From: Taenia hydatigena
Lineage: Eukaryota; Platyhelminthes; Cestoda; Cyclophyllidea; Taeniidae
Assembly (NCBI GenBank): GCA_036345935.2
Contig: JADWOT020001685.1
Coordinates: forward strand, 83,001 to 147,000
DNA: 64,000 nt
Reading direction: 5' to 3'
The notes under the pieces were generated by a model, which was not told the DNA's origin, ran no database searches, and worked only from the letters and a program-made list of their open reading frames with translations. A program made the translations under genes and the position numbers. This document shows positions 11,717-23,746 of this stretch, one piece after another. Position 1 is the first letter of the stretch. Each line of letters begins with the position of its first letter.

Positions 11717-13392
11717 ACAAATGGAGCAACACATTGGCTATATTTCCTTTGAGTCTGCAAATGACAAGTATTTCGTTGAGGCTGTGCCGCTGCTGAAGGG
11801 CGTTTCGACAGTCAGCGCTCGCTGATGGGATTTTGTCGAAGTTGTTGGAAGTCTGCAACGAAGTAGGGTGCAAGCGATGTCGTGCCACGTCATTGAGTGT
11901 GCTAATTGTGGATGCATGAAGAAAGTGACTTACCGATTAATAGGTGCGTTTCGGTGCACATTTATGGATACTTGAAAAGCCCCCATTTATGCACTCTATT
12001 TGCCGTTTTGTCAACTTGGATGAGGTGTTACGCCTAAGTTCGAGGTGTAGTTTTTTGCGTTGGCCACAGTCACAGTCTGCTCTATGGGAATCCAAGGCTG
12101 GATTAGGACTAACCGTCCCTTCTTATTTTCTAATCTCCCACGAGTTTCGCTTGTTTGCTGCCATCAGTTGTTTAGGTGCTTTCACCCAGCACCGGCTTAC
12201 TTCAACTGTCGGCAGTTCTAACTTTTGCGCTCATTGACTTCTGGCTGAATTTGTCCATTGCGCATATCGTGTTGTCGCTTTCCGTTTAGAAGGGTAGATG
12301 GTGTGCTTTCGTCCATTACTCGTTTTTTTTTCCATTCTAATCTGACCAGGGAGGTTTGTGTTTAGCGTGTTTCAATGAATATATGCATGTGCTTCTTGAG
12401 AATTTTGATTGGGCAAGTTGTTTGTGTTTATCACAAACAAAGTGTGGTAAATTCGTAGTTGTCGGATTGAATGTGCTGGATGCTGATGGGTAGCGATACG
12501 GCAGTTTGCTTCATTGCACGTGTGGGCATCCACGATGTACTGTAATTAATGGTTCCAAATAAGTGTTCTTACACATTCAAAAGAGTAGCACAGACACTAC
12601 GCACAGTTGATCAAATGAGTAGATTCTAATTAATCTACTTGTGGTTGGAAAGCTTGCTGCTGCTTTACTTATTGTTTAGTGGATTTGAGGAGGACGATCT
12701 GGTATTTGAATGCGCATTCAAGTTTTGCTAAATGTTGAGCGATTCCGTAGGTTTCTTCTGCTGATGTTACTTGAATCTGCCTGGTTAGTGTTTCTTGTGC
12801 AAACCACCGGACTGTGCACTTTTATTATTGTCAAAGGAAGCATCCTTGGATACCTGCTTTCGAAATACTTATGAATGGAGTGTGTATTGGAAACGTATTG
12901 TCACGGAGATGACTTGGAAGGCAACCCACTGATTGCCTCGGTTTTTTCACCTCTTGCCTTGTAACAATGTAGTAGCTTCAGTGTTATCTTCGCCCTCCTC
13001 TTAGTCCATAGTAGGAATTGGCCTTGGCTTTAGCTGTTTTTCTGTGGGGCTAATAGTTGACTGAAGGGTCGCAGAGACAGGAAAGAGTACAGGTTTGGCG
13101 TCTCCCTTGGATCAGCTGGGTTAATATTCCCGACAACCATTAATCAGTTGACGTCTCTTAAGGCAGGCAAATGTGCACCGGTAAACGTTAAGCTTCATCC
13201 GTTTCTTACGCGCTTTTCACTTATCTGTCAATTGGGCTAATTGGCTGGTGGAGGCATGGGTGGATAGACAAGCGAAGGTGAGGAGATCTGTTTATCTCGC
13301 TGTCTAGGGACTTACCCGCCTGGTTTTCTTGATCAGCTTCACTTCATCGGTATGAGATGTGGAGTTAGAACGTTGGTACGGTCCTGTCCGAT

Positions 13393-13629
13393 GTGAGTGG
13401 TCGTGTTGGGATCACTTCGTCTGCGTCAGAACAACTGATTGTCGGTGATGCCAAAAGTAACACCTTCCTGACACCCTCGTGGTGCGTTTCTGGGATGCAT
13501 TGCTTCATTTTGATCGCATTATTGCTGCTAACAATGGTTAGGATGGAAGTTGCTCATGGTGGAAAGGAGCGGAATGCCTCGCCATGCTCAGTTGGCTTAT
13601 TTGCGCACGGTACTTGTTCTACCGTTTGA
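13393..13629 (+). other. Unrecognised frame partly kept in three copies
   Basis: The segment SSASEQLIVGDAKSNTF is present here. Arm C has SSASEHLTVVDAKSNTF (55,574-55,774, minus) and copy B has SSSSEHLIVGVAKINTF (39,616-39,837, plus). The reading frames around the segment break differently in each copy. No family is recognised and no start site can be supported. It is probably a decayed exon or conserved non-coding sequence. Confidence 0.2.
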
Positions 13630-14701
13630 AGCACATGCGTGCACTTGACTGGCCTATTGCACATGGTGTCGATTGACTGAGTGCTGTCGTGCGTTTGTCC
13701 GATTCAGTAGAGCTGTAGGTGCACTAGGTAGTTTGGGAGGAGGAGGGGGATGCCACTGACATAGACATACCCAGAGTAATGGGCGCAAGCGTCTGATGCT
13801 TGGTTCGGTCCAGCCTTCACCACAATCCCGTGACATTAATTGGCTTTGTCTATAGCACGGGTGCTTTTTTGCGGCACACCACTTATTTTCTGGCGTATAT
13901 ACGGCAGCGATGAGGCGCCAGATACGGCAGCCGTTACAAGTAGTGTCTTCGCCTCTGTCTCTACTCGTGGTATCCTTTTCCACCATCATATCCATTAATG
14001 ATGTTGTTTTGGGAGGATTTCTTTGCAAAGTACTAGATTTTTTCTGTAAGTTAATTGCACCCCTGTTCTTGCTCATTCACTTAGTTGGCCGGCTGGTAGA
14101 GATGCAGGGATAGGAGCTGGGTGAAGCGGCAAAGCTAGTGTTGGCTGTCTAATGACCCTCCAGGCATTCTGTAACTCTTTATCAGCCTATTTTCTCAACT
14201 GTCGATCTGTTCTACTGTCCCTTCTCGACCCACGGAACGTGTAGGGGTCAGCATGCGGTGAGCATATGAGGCTGGCCGAGGCGGACTTGCCTACAGTGCA
14301 TTTAAATAGTGGAAAATGAATAACTTTGGATGGCTAAGATGTTAGAAGAAGGCGCTTTGGTCAGACAAATGGAAAGCCACTAAGAGAATGTGAAAACACC
14401 AATTTTATGCTGGTAGAATACCCAGTTTGCTAGTCTTTGTACCGATTGACGGTAAGAGGAGGGGGCAGGTGTCAAGTACTGTGGCTCCAGGTGTGAAGGT
14501 GCTGCCGGAGATGAGATGCATCAATGCTGAAAGGCTGGCTAGGTCACACACTAGGCATCCCACAAAGCGCAGGAAATGGCATTTTTAATGAGTAAGTGTA
14601 GTACCTGTTGCACATGACTTGCTTTTGAAGTAGGGAATTGCGCAAGGCGGTATTGGCTGGTTAATTGTTTAGCATCATCAAAAAGCGAACACAAGAGTTG
14701 C

Positions 14702-14989
14702 GTGCCTCATCGCCATGGGTTCATCCACATGGACACGGGACCCATGACCGGTGGTCAATACTGTCAATCAGCGTCTTTCTTAGGGATTGCATTGTTATTC
14801 ACCGGTGTCTGTAAATCGGTCAAGGTCTGCCCACAGGGTTGTCGGACTCAATCAGGATTCATTGCACTGAACTGTGTCTATTACAGGAGACCAACCATCG
14901 AGTGCTTGGTGCGTAGGCGTTTTGCACTTGGTCTCTGCGTTATGGCTTCTTTCCGCTCTGCCATGGTTTTTGTTTTTTGCTGTTGGTAG
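14702..14989 (+). other. Unrecognised 95-residue frame, shared with arm C
   Basis: The N-terminal half (HRHGFIHMDTGPMTGGQYCQ) matches the minus-strand frame at 54,182-54,388 of arm C almost residue for residue. Arm C stops at the position of the A sequence CPQ. Copy B lacks the region altogether. A cysteine-containing, partly hydrophobic frame of this kind could be an exon, but no splice site or ATG is convincingly placed. Confidence 0.2.
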
Positions 14990-16643
14990 GAATAAAGTCA
15001 CTTCTTTTGTGCTGTTCTCCTCATTCTCATACGTTTCTTGTTTGTCTGTGCTTAGCGCTTTGCGAGAGTTCGATTAAGTAGTGTAATTTTAAAGTGGTTT
15101 TGAGGAGGTGATTGAAAGTTCACAGGTCTTGGTTCTCCTTTTTTTTATAACTGAAGATCAATTTCGTTTTTTAATGAACGAGTGCCAAAGAGCTCCCGTT
15201 ATTCTGTTGACCACGTCTCCCTTACTGCACTATTTTTCGCTAAATCTTTTCATTCCTGCAATTTCCTCGTAAAGACTAATGTTTTTGAAAAAGGATTAAA
15301 AGCGATCACTTGACAAGCCGAAGTCTCTTTTGCCTTTTGTTATCGCGTAAAGAGTAGACAACAATCCATTTACGGGCTCTTGGTAGAGCGTTAGGGTTTT
15401 CGCTTCTCGGAATCAAATATTATGAGCAAAGTTAAGCAGGTTGATTTCTTTTCTCAAAATGTAGGTTTGGCAGTGATTCTGCAAGACCGCCTTCCTGCAT
15501 TGTTTTATTTTATTCCGAAGAGTTTTTCCTTTTTTCGTGTGGAATTGCACCTTTCTGAAGGTATGCAGAGGAAAAGTAGCCACTTTGTTTTAGTTATTTG
15601 GTTTGGCAAGCAATTTTAACGCAGATTTTTTGTTCCTGTCTCCAACCTTGTAACCAGTTTATCAGTGGTTTCCGGTTTTCGATCTCTTTTTGGCTTTGAC
15701 GTCCGAAATTAAGCCTTCTTCATCGACTTAACCTCATTTCCTGTGTCATGTTTGTCTCGAGCCTCTAAGTGCTTGCCATCCTTAAAGTAAAGCAATTGAT
15801 AAGTAGATCCTAAACGCTTTATTTGTAGTAGTTGTTCCTTTTCCTGGCTTTTGGATGAGCCCTCGATGTGTACTATTTTCCCTTATAGTGGCCCCTTGTG
15901 ATTTTCACTCCCACTTAAAGCTTCGTTTTGAGAGGGATGGCCTCTTAGGTCATGGACAGAATTAGCTTGTGTAGTACCTTTCGCAACCTGTGCATCCGTT
16001 CCGCGATCTCCAGAGTTTGTCCTTATTAGGAGCAGTAAGACGAGTAGTCGTGGTCTGTGTTTCATCAGAGTAAACCGTTTAGCAGAATCCATCTGACAAT
16101 GATCAGGCCGCAGTAGGTGTGTGGCGTGGCATTTAGAAGGGACAGTCCCATGCATATCTAATCACTTCGGTTTTGTAAACATCCCGATTGCGGTTTCCTT
16201 TTAGTCGGGCACAATGGAAGAGGAGATGCTTTAATAGGAGGCGCACCAGAAGGCACTGAGCAGTGTCAAGTAGACGCCAGGTACCGAGAAGTTCACCTAA
16301 CAAAAAAAGGTAACGGATGGACTGAAAGACAACATTTGCGTTATCGCTACTGACCGGTAGACGTCTACGCCGCTCAATTGTCAAATTGCTGAATGGGTTG
16401 GCGATCGTAAACGCCTTCTTTCATGAGAAGGATGGTTCATCTCCGCACTTTGTGCGCAGGCACTGGGGCTGGTCTGTGTCATCCTCGATAAATGATGCCT
16501 ATTCCGTGTATAACATGGGTTATCGCTTACTACTTCACATGACGTCGCTGCATTATGATTGTTCATGCAGATATAAAACTAGAACCTCTGTTTGGACCTT
16601 ATTTCCTTCGTATTGAACGGGGCTGCTTGCTGTTTCCGCTTCG

Positions 16644-16770
16644 CAGGTTTAAATGTCGATGTGTGAATGGAATGCAGATGAGAGGTCCGCTATCTAAAGC
16701 GGGTGATAAGTACAATTTGTCGGTGCGGAAACACCGCTACCACCACATAGTTCATGAAGACCATGAGTAA
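16644..16770 (+). other. Candidate exon after an acceptor, frame kept in A, B and C
   Basis: Behind a pyrimidine-rich acceptor (TGTTTCCGCTTCGCAG) the frame reads FKCR, then GPLSKAG, then NLSVRKHRYH and VHEDH, ending in TAA. B has the same acceptor at about 42,390 and reads GPLSKV, then CNLSVRKHRYHR. C has lost the AG but keeps the frame through GPLSKAGGECNLSV, and differs from A by one extra codon. The basic, histidine-rich segment is reminiscent of a degenerate zinc finger, but the cysteine and histidine spacing does not fit a standard C2H2 finger. I would not assign a function. Confidence 0.3.
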
Positions 16771-17104
16771 AGAAGGAAAAGGGGCACTAGAATGATTAGT
16801 TGTCTTCTGGCACCATTTTAATGCGAAACAGCGTAAAACTCTCAAAGCTCTGAATTCTTACCGTTCCAAATGCCTACATCTTCTTTTCCAGGCTATAATG
16901 GTGTCTTTACAGTGTCGTATGCTTCTGTGAATTTCCCATAATTAGTAAATTCAAGAATTTCGCCCTCTTACTCTTGTTTCTTTTGCAAACAGAGGAAGGT
17001 GAGGATCGAACGGGTTTGCGCAGATGATGATAAATTTGATTGTTGATTGACGCGGATGAGGCGTGTGGGGTGAGGTGGTCCACTGCTACAGTTCAGACAA
17101 GGCA

Positions 17105-17824
17105 TCACCACCTCTTCCATGGGTGTTTGAGTGTTTCTTTGGTAAAGAAGTAAAGGAGTAACTGCGTCCTGTGGATATGGGCCGTTAGGAAGTGGTTCAA
17201 GCGGTCAATTAGGTCTGGGAACCCATTCGTCCATGACCCACGACCCACAGTGAATTCGCCTAACTTTGTTGTCTCTACTGTAATCAAGACGTGACAATCC
17301 ACGTTGGTAGAATCATTCACGCTTGTAGTGGATGGTGGATGCAGCGGGTGTACTCTTGAAATGATCGTCGAATTGCTCCCCATTGGCGAGCTGTATGCGT
17401 CTTGAGCGCATTCAGCAGGCGCGATTTGAGTGAATGCAAGTCGAGGTAGTTAAGAATCTACTTCGAATGTGCTTCCGCGTGTAATCCACGCTATCGTCGA
17501 ATTGGGTGCCAATTGGGAGATCAGAATGGTCGAATTATCGTATAGCTTCGCAACGAGTGAGGTTGTTGCTTTGCAGCCCATTTTGTTTCCTCAGGTACGA
17601 AAATCACCCGTCGGATTGAAGTAGATTTGGCATTCAGTTTGAATCGTGAGTATGAAATTAATTTGCAAAAGGTTTTTTGGAAGCATTACCATCGAAATAG
17701 GGGAGACTGGACTGATCGTCGCCAAGTTCATCAAATGTAACTCCAATGGACTACGAAAACAGTAGCGTTTGGAATGCAAGCGGTTCAGCTTTGAGGCGAG
17801 ACAGTCGAGGTTGACGCTCCGCAT
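17105..17824 (-). pseudogene. Secreted-glycoprotein-like exon cluster, arm A copy
   Basis: Three minus-strand frames follow each other. The first lies behind the acceptor CTGTTTTCGTAG at about 17,744 and reads SIGVTFDELG, then stops early at a TAA where arm C has TAC. The second (17,581-17,450, ATG to TAA, 43 residues) reads MGCKATTSLVAKLYDNSTIL and contains two N-glycosylation sites (NST twice). The third (17,383-17,105, 92 residues from an ATG) has NST and NDS sites, VLITVETTKLGEF and TNGFPDLIDRL; in arm C it is broken by two extra bases. Changes between the arms are mostly non-synonymous, as expected for unconstrained or diversifying sequence. The character is that of a secreted or surface protein; a taeniid GP50-type antigen is possible but unproven. 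Confidence 0.4.
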
Positions 17825-18099
17825 GCGTAAGCCATCACATTAAATGTCTACTGATGTCTTGCAAATCATTTAAAGTTTCTGCGGTCTAGTCAACTCCTAT
17901 TGAGGCTCGTTTCCACTACTTCCACTCGGCGTATTTTGAAGGCTTTTCAATCGCTGAAAATGATCCATTGAGCAGCTAATGGTGGAAAGGACTGGGACTA
18001 ACTGCACAGTCATACGCACTCCCATTTGAAAGTCGTAGGTAATGATGGTTGCTTGATGCCTTACTAAATTGCCACGTCACTTGCCAATTGAGTAATCAC

Positions 18100-18960
18100 T
18101 CTTACATAAGGGGAAGCATTTTATGTGCAACGAGAGTGTTCACGCGTTGGCACAGTTGTGAGATAGTAATGTTGTCTATGAGATGTCCACTTCCAGCTGT
18201 TGGAGGCCATGGCCTTAATTCAAGTGGATATCAGATCTAAGGAAGTGTCCCTCCTTGCTACAAACTCAACCGCTAATGCCTTTGCGTCGAAACCAAATTG
18301 GAGGAAATTAAGTAGGAGAAACAAATTCATCAAGTGGGTACAAGAGGACAGTGACCCACCGTAAAGGGGGACTTTGCGTGTTGCTTCAGTGGCACCTCTG
18401 CAATATTCGCACTTATGTCTCCCTTTAATCGCAGGACGGGAAGATTAATTTGTTAACACACGGTTCGCCAACTCAACTGAAATGACTCCGTAGTTAGCAC
18501 TAGGGGAAAGATGATAAATGGACAACCGTTCGGGACCTAATCAACTTACATGAATGTCTATTCAGTGTAAATAAATTGTTGTGTGCCTTTTTTAAGGAAC
18601 ATGTGTGTTTAATGCCAATGTGTTAGCAGAAAACACATGAATCCACCTCATTAATGAACGTTGAAGCTGTGCTTACAAATACTTAAATGGGGTGGACACA
18701 AGATTGCTCTTACTCACCATATCATTTCGTAGGTACAGATTCGTGCAAAGGTGTGACTATTATGTGATATATAGCGTTGCCAAACGCTGAATAATGTAAG
18801 CTACACTTGTAGTGGAGCTGGGAAGATCCAGTTTTATATTTGAAGGAGAGGTAACATTTAAGTAGGGTAGATGAGAAACGTCGCTGTTATATATCGTTTA
18901 AAAACAGAAATAGAATCAAACGGAAATAAAAAACTTTGCTGGATATGAGTACAAAGTTTA
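18100..18960 (-). pseudogene. C-terminal part of a GPI-type glycoprotein-like gene, arm A copy
   Basis: Minus-strand counterpart of the exon series at 50,051-50,742 of arm C. It retains SDVSHLPYLNVTS and LDLPSSTTSVAY, later GRHKCEYCRGATE and the hydrophobic tail MNLFLLLNFLQFGF. It is clearly broken: the acceptor AG before the first segment has become AA, and an in-frame TAA interrupts the last exon where arm C reads on. The loss of function is therefore visible in A, while C remains open at these points. Confidence 0.4.
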
Positions 18961-19704
18961 CAAAACTTGACCATTTAGTCCCGGACGTCGAATGTAGTGG
19001 ATCACGCATCGTTTAAGATCAAAAATAGATAACCACAATGGTTGCAATTTTTAAGACACATTTCAACTGTCGGCTGCAAATTCTGTTAAGTGAATAAGTC
19101 TTTAAGTTAACGAACTCGCTCACCATTTTCGAGGTCATCAGCGGTAACTGCTTTTCACCTCGTTGGAAAATCGGATTCATTGCTAAACTAAAGTGCCATG
19201 ATGCTGGCAGAAGCAGGCCGTATTTTTCCAGAGACTTGGCTTGGTTACTGAGAATTACTGGGTGAAAATGGATTTACGGGCCATAAATTTCACTAGAATG
19301 CATCGCGTCTGACTGGAGCATAATTTGATCATCATGAGTCCTCTAAAGAGCGAATCAGCAATCTGCCCTTGGCATCTGGTAAGAATTAACTGTATCTTAT
19401 GGTTTCTTACTATGTCTGTCATGCATAAACTAGCAGTAGCCACTTCTAGACAATTAAACTTTGCTGTTTATTACCAAGACTTCAAGGCAAGGCTGCTAAT
19501 CGCCATCGGAAATGTCCGAATGGCATTGGCTTTTGACTGGTAGCTTAGATCAATGCAATTTTTTTTCATTAACTCGGTTCATTTTTATTTTACTCAATCA
19601 AGTGGTTTAGATGAGTGGCAGGCAAATTATTGTTGGAAAGGATTGGAGGGGGTAGGAAAGAGATGGAGAACACTGCATTGCAGCTCCGTACCTCGACTTC
19701 TTAC

Positions 19705-19870
19705 CTCTTCGCCTTAATCTCAATTGTTCCTCTGTCTCTTTCAACTGAATGTTCCTGGTGCATCGCTCCCACGGAAGATGTGTATGGACCATCACCGCCA
19801 TTCGTAATGCAAAATAGCGATTCGTCCAAGCGTAGAATTAAGGCAGTCATCAGAAAAGCCCCTTCGTTAA
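19705..19870 (-). CDS. Candidate conserved coding exon, arm A copy
   Basis: A 166-base exon-like segment on the minus strand, bounded by an AG (GGTGTTAAG) at its start and by GAAGAG|GTAAGAAG at its end. The frame contains TALILRLDESLFCITN, GPYTSSVGAMHQEHSVERD and GTIEIKAKR. Compared with arm C (48,285-48,450) I count 12 differences, about seven of them silent or in third positions, and no indel. That bias, unlike anything else in the arms, suggests selection on the protein for at least part of the time since the duplication. The product is unknown; beta-strand-like spacing and one cysteine fit an extracellular domain. It lies upstream, on the same strand, of the glycoprotein-like exons at 18.1-18.96 kb. 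Confidence 0.45.
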
Positions 19871-20519
19871 CTTAACACCGATCTTTGGGGGTGAGCCACC
19901 GACACCTTTAATCAGCATTCTGCTCTTTACTACGTTCGCTGTGCCGCACCTACTCTTCATGTTTCAAATATTTTCTAAGTCCCTAAATAAGCAGCTGCAT
20001 TAGAGACCGGCTGATGTAAAACAACTTGCCCATTACTCATGTTCCACTGCGGAAGCACTGTAGCATGGTACGCAAGTCTAGGCCTGACCAGATCCAACTA
20101 ATATGGACTGGATTAGTAAAAGCAAGATTAGCTCCCTAGGCTAGATTATGACAAGCTTGGATAAGGTGCCTCAAGCGTTATCATTTAAGTCAGCCCCAAC
20201 ACTCTGATTTGTCCCACCTAATCAACTTGACACAACTCCATGCCACGTAAATTAAGGTCTTCTTTTCTTTTCTCGCAGACATTAGGAATTTGAGGTGCAC
20301 ACCCAAGAGGTAGAACTGGTGACGTCTTTGAAATGGGCAGAGAGTAGGTTTCATGTCTACGCCTTTTTTCTCATGTCCCTCTCCTACGCATCTTTGGTAA
20401 GTCTCCTTTGTCTCCTACTGCACTCTATATGCTCACCTGTATTTCGCCTTGCATTGTTACATTGACTGCGCTCCCCGTATGCAATTAATTCGGAAGAGCA
20501 CAGTGGGTACTCCCTACAA

Positions 20520-21430
20520 TACAGCTCCTTACCTTTATTTTTCACTTTAGCTTCGCAAGAACATCTCACTCCTCTGCCTCTGTTAAGTTTCTCTCACCTT
20601 CCCTCCTACCTTATCGTCTATCGGTGTCCTCTTTGTAAGTTCCCCTTCATCTCTCCACTATTCTTGACCTCGATTGTGACATGATTAAATGATGCACGGA
20701 TTCATAATCTAAGTCAGATTAGCACGAGCTAGACTGGACCTGACACAATCACACTCTACACGAAACCTAATCTTGTTTTGGCATAGCTTAGCTTGGATTA
20801 CCATTACTTCCCCATTTCTATCATTTTCTCTGTCCCTTTAGTTTGTCCCACACTACTTCGCCTCAGTTCCATCTCCTATTTTTACTCCTCCTTTACTTAT
20901 TCTTTCGAGAGCTAAGGTGGCCGTGTTGCTCCTACTTCTCTCTTTGTAATTTGTAGGCTGACCAAATTCTCACCTGCCCAACTCACTTTCTAGTCCATGA
21001 CGCCCTACAATAAAGGGTAAGGTTATATGCTTTCCGGTCTAAGCCGTCCGCTCCGTTTCCACTATATATCTACGCTTAAGTTTGTGTGTATGTCACTGTT
21101 CACTTTCATTCTCGTCCTTTTGAAAGCACATCTTGATTAAGGTCTTACGAAAACAAGTAGGAACGTGTGTGTGCTTATGTGTATTTTGGTGTAAAAGCAC
21201 ATTTTATCCCATCGTGATCTTCTAACCTGTCTTTCTAGTCAATCAAATCATCTACGAGGAGGGCGCTGACACACGATGAGGGTGAGGAGGAGAAGGAGAG
21301 AGGGAAGAATTGATCTTGGGCTTGGGGGAGGTAAAGGTGAAAGAAGCGTGAGGGATACAGAAGTGCGAGACGTTCCCATGGCGCTAAAGTGGAAAAATAA
21401 AGGTAAGGAGCTAAGGTGTAGGGATATGAA
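20520..21430. repeat. Foldback-like inverted repeat inside arm A
   Basis: The segment CCTTACCTTTATTTTTCACTT (here split as CCTTACCTTTA and TTTTTCACTT) on the plus strand at about 20,528-20,600 recurs in reverse complement at about 21,330-21,410. It is followed in both places by the same AGAACATCTC/AGAACGTCTC and CTCTCACCTT-type blocks. Arm C carries the same pair (about 46,745-46,830 and 47,570-47,650). The roughly 0.8-0.9 kb unit with inverted ends could be a foldback or MITE-type element, and one half has a further copy at 4,020-4,660. No target-site duplication was found by eye. Confidence 0.4.
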
Positions 21431-21731
21431 ATAACTGAACTGATGTTACTTCCTCTGCTTTCCTACTAGCTGAATTGCAGCAGGATAGATGCCACCGAGC
21501 AGCTCAAAAGTAAGAACAACAAGGCAAGACGGAACAGACGGGAAACCCTATCACAGGGAAATGAATTGAATCATGTATTTATAAATTAAATATGCCTTTC
21601 GACCGGTGTTGCATTGGCCAACTGTGGTCACGCTTTATGGCCAGCAGAATTTTCTACCACTGAATCCAGTTATGAGCCGGACGAAACTCCTAACCGAGCA
21701 GAATTGCCAAAAGAGATCAATGGCGTTGAGA

Positions 21732-21995
21732 TCAAGCATCTTGATTTGCATGAAAATTTAGTGACTGGCACGATTGGCTCGCAAAACGGTCTCTACACTC
21801 CTTGTATAGCTGTTCGTTTGTCGTGTCACATATCTGTGACACGCGTTCATTTGAGGTTTGTGATGACTAGGGATGTGCTACATTAAGACTCATAATGGCA
21901 ACATTTGTGCATGGAATGATAAACTTAGTTAATGACAATGCTGATTTTGCTGCTTTAAGGCAAGAATCAAACCGGTTTGAACAATTAGCCTCAAT
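21732..21995 (-). pseudogene. Cysteine-rich exon with a nonsense codon, arm A copy
   Basis: The 264-base minus-strand frame matches arm C 46,158-46,421 without indels. It keeps ANCSNRFDSCLKAAKSALS and KECRDRFASQSCQ but has TAG (21,869-21,867) where arm C has TGG. Fifteen differences separate the copies, about four of them silent. On the opposite strand a 90-residue frame (21,614-21,886) is also open in both arms, so strand assignment rests on the cysteine pattern and on agreement with neighbouring exons. Confidence 0.35.
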
Positions 21996-23746
21996 TCATG
22001 CGATTGTTTGAATAGTACAATGCCTGAGGAGTCATGACGAGTTTTCCCATCTAATAAGCAGACCTTATATGCATACGTGTATAATTATGTTTTGTGTCTG
22101 CTGTCTTGGGTGTTGCTTTTGCCTTCTCCTGTTCGCTGGAATTTGTCTTTGACTATGGATCAGGATCCTTTATCTATCTCCCTCTCGATGGTTAAATAGG
22201 CAATCATGCATGGAACAACATAAGGAGATTAAAGTGTCCTCATAGCACTCTTTTAACGTGTGCATCAAGGAATAGTTTTTGAGTGCTGGAACAAACATGA
22301 GTGCAATTTTCCCAAATCGGGTCCTTTTTCAACGGCTAATCTCTCCGGCTGCTGCCCATAAAGTCATTCATTCGAACGCACGCACGAAGCACATCTGGGC
22401 GATTAGGAAACAGAAAAGTATTAACTAGTCTCTCTAATCAAGTAATGCCTGCAGAATCAATTAGCATCTAACATTTTAATCTTCGGTAATGTGGCAATCG
22501 AGTGAATGTTTTAGCACTTATGAAGTATAAAGAAAGGCGAACGACGGAAAACTATGCGTCTGCATCCTGTCTCAGGTTCCCTTACTGTTCTAAAATAGCG
22601 AAAGTTGACTTTATTTGATAACTTTTGAATCAGTCAGCGGAAGGGTGCCAACAGGCTTCGACTTGAGTGTCACGCCGATAAGCGATTTTTTTCCGAGTTA
22701 CTTATTACAGCTATGGACAAAACGGATGAAATTACTGGGTGTCTACATTAAAAACTAGATTTAATGTCAATAAATGTCTCCTAACTCATGGGAGTCTAGT
22801 TTCGCTACTTTTAACTTATCGTCTGCCCAAGTTAACATGTGGAAGAAGGCTAGTCTAGTGTTACAGGATCCCCTCGTTCGCTCCCGCAAGAGTGAAACGA
22901 TCTCATATGATAAAAAAATACTAGTATTTCGGGTACTATGAACAGGTAGGCATTATCTGAAGTAGAGGGGGTTTATTTACGAAATTAAAGTGCTAATCAC
23001 GTGCAATGTCAGAAATAGCGGGGTTGTCATTCGGCTTCCATGACAATGCAAAGCTGCCAACCAGCTCTAGTTGACCTCTCATTTGCTTCTGCTCAAAAGG
23101 TGGGTTGATTTTGGGGAGGCCTGCCCACAGAACATGCCGGTGGTATCCTCATCTTGCTGCTTTAGTAAAGAGTCAAATGTTAACCAAGCTAGATCTTGTG
23201 GACACTAGTAAAGTTTAAAGTGAGCTAACAGCTAGATCCACTTACATTTATAAAGACAAATGGTATGTGCCACTTAAAGGATTACAATGAATTTTACCTG
23301 TGACATGCTACAGTTTGGGTGAAAGGGATCTATCGCAGAGAAAAGTAATCATTGCAAACCAACATGCTGTAGCTATTCTCAAACTTTCTCTTTTATGTGC
23401 TTCCTCTTCGAGACGCACACACCTTTAACTCAAAAACAAAGGCAAGAAAATCTCTTCGTTACACTCATGCGACACTAATCGTAGACTTGCAAAGTGCAGG
23501 AAACGGCAGATATTTGAGGTGAAATTTTTGCTATTTTTGGGTATTCTATCGAGGCAAAAAGTACAATGATTCGCTATTTCTTCATAAAACATATTTTTAC
23601 TTGGAACCTAAGGTGAGAAAGCCCCTTTGTCATGAGTAGCAGCCAAAATGGGCTTTACGAAATTGGATTGAAAGCTAAACGCTTTATGTTTTAAGTTGTT
23701 CCAAAAAGGTAAAACCTGCCTTTGGTCTGCATTAATTCATGCATCA

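Larger units (their letters stand above)
5589..23746 (+). repeat. Arm A of a giant inverted duplication
   Basis: The whole stretch is the reverse complement of 44,400-64,000. Paired points, read off by eye, run in order: 5,589 with 64,000; 9,819 with 59,361; 11,624 with 57,383; 17,581 with 51,475; 19,705 with 48,450; 21,732 with 46,421; 23,746 with 44,400. The inner end is sharp: both arms share GGTCTGCATTA then GCATCA and diverge at once afterwards. In the 166 and 264 base stretches I counted, the arms differ at 12 and 15 positions. The main net length change is a block of about 0.7 kb absent from A near 19,570. The arm contains decayed exon-like frames but no long gene. Confidence 0.93.
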
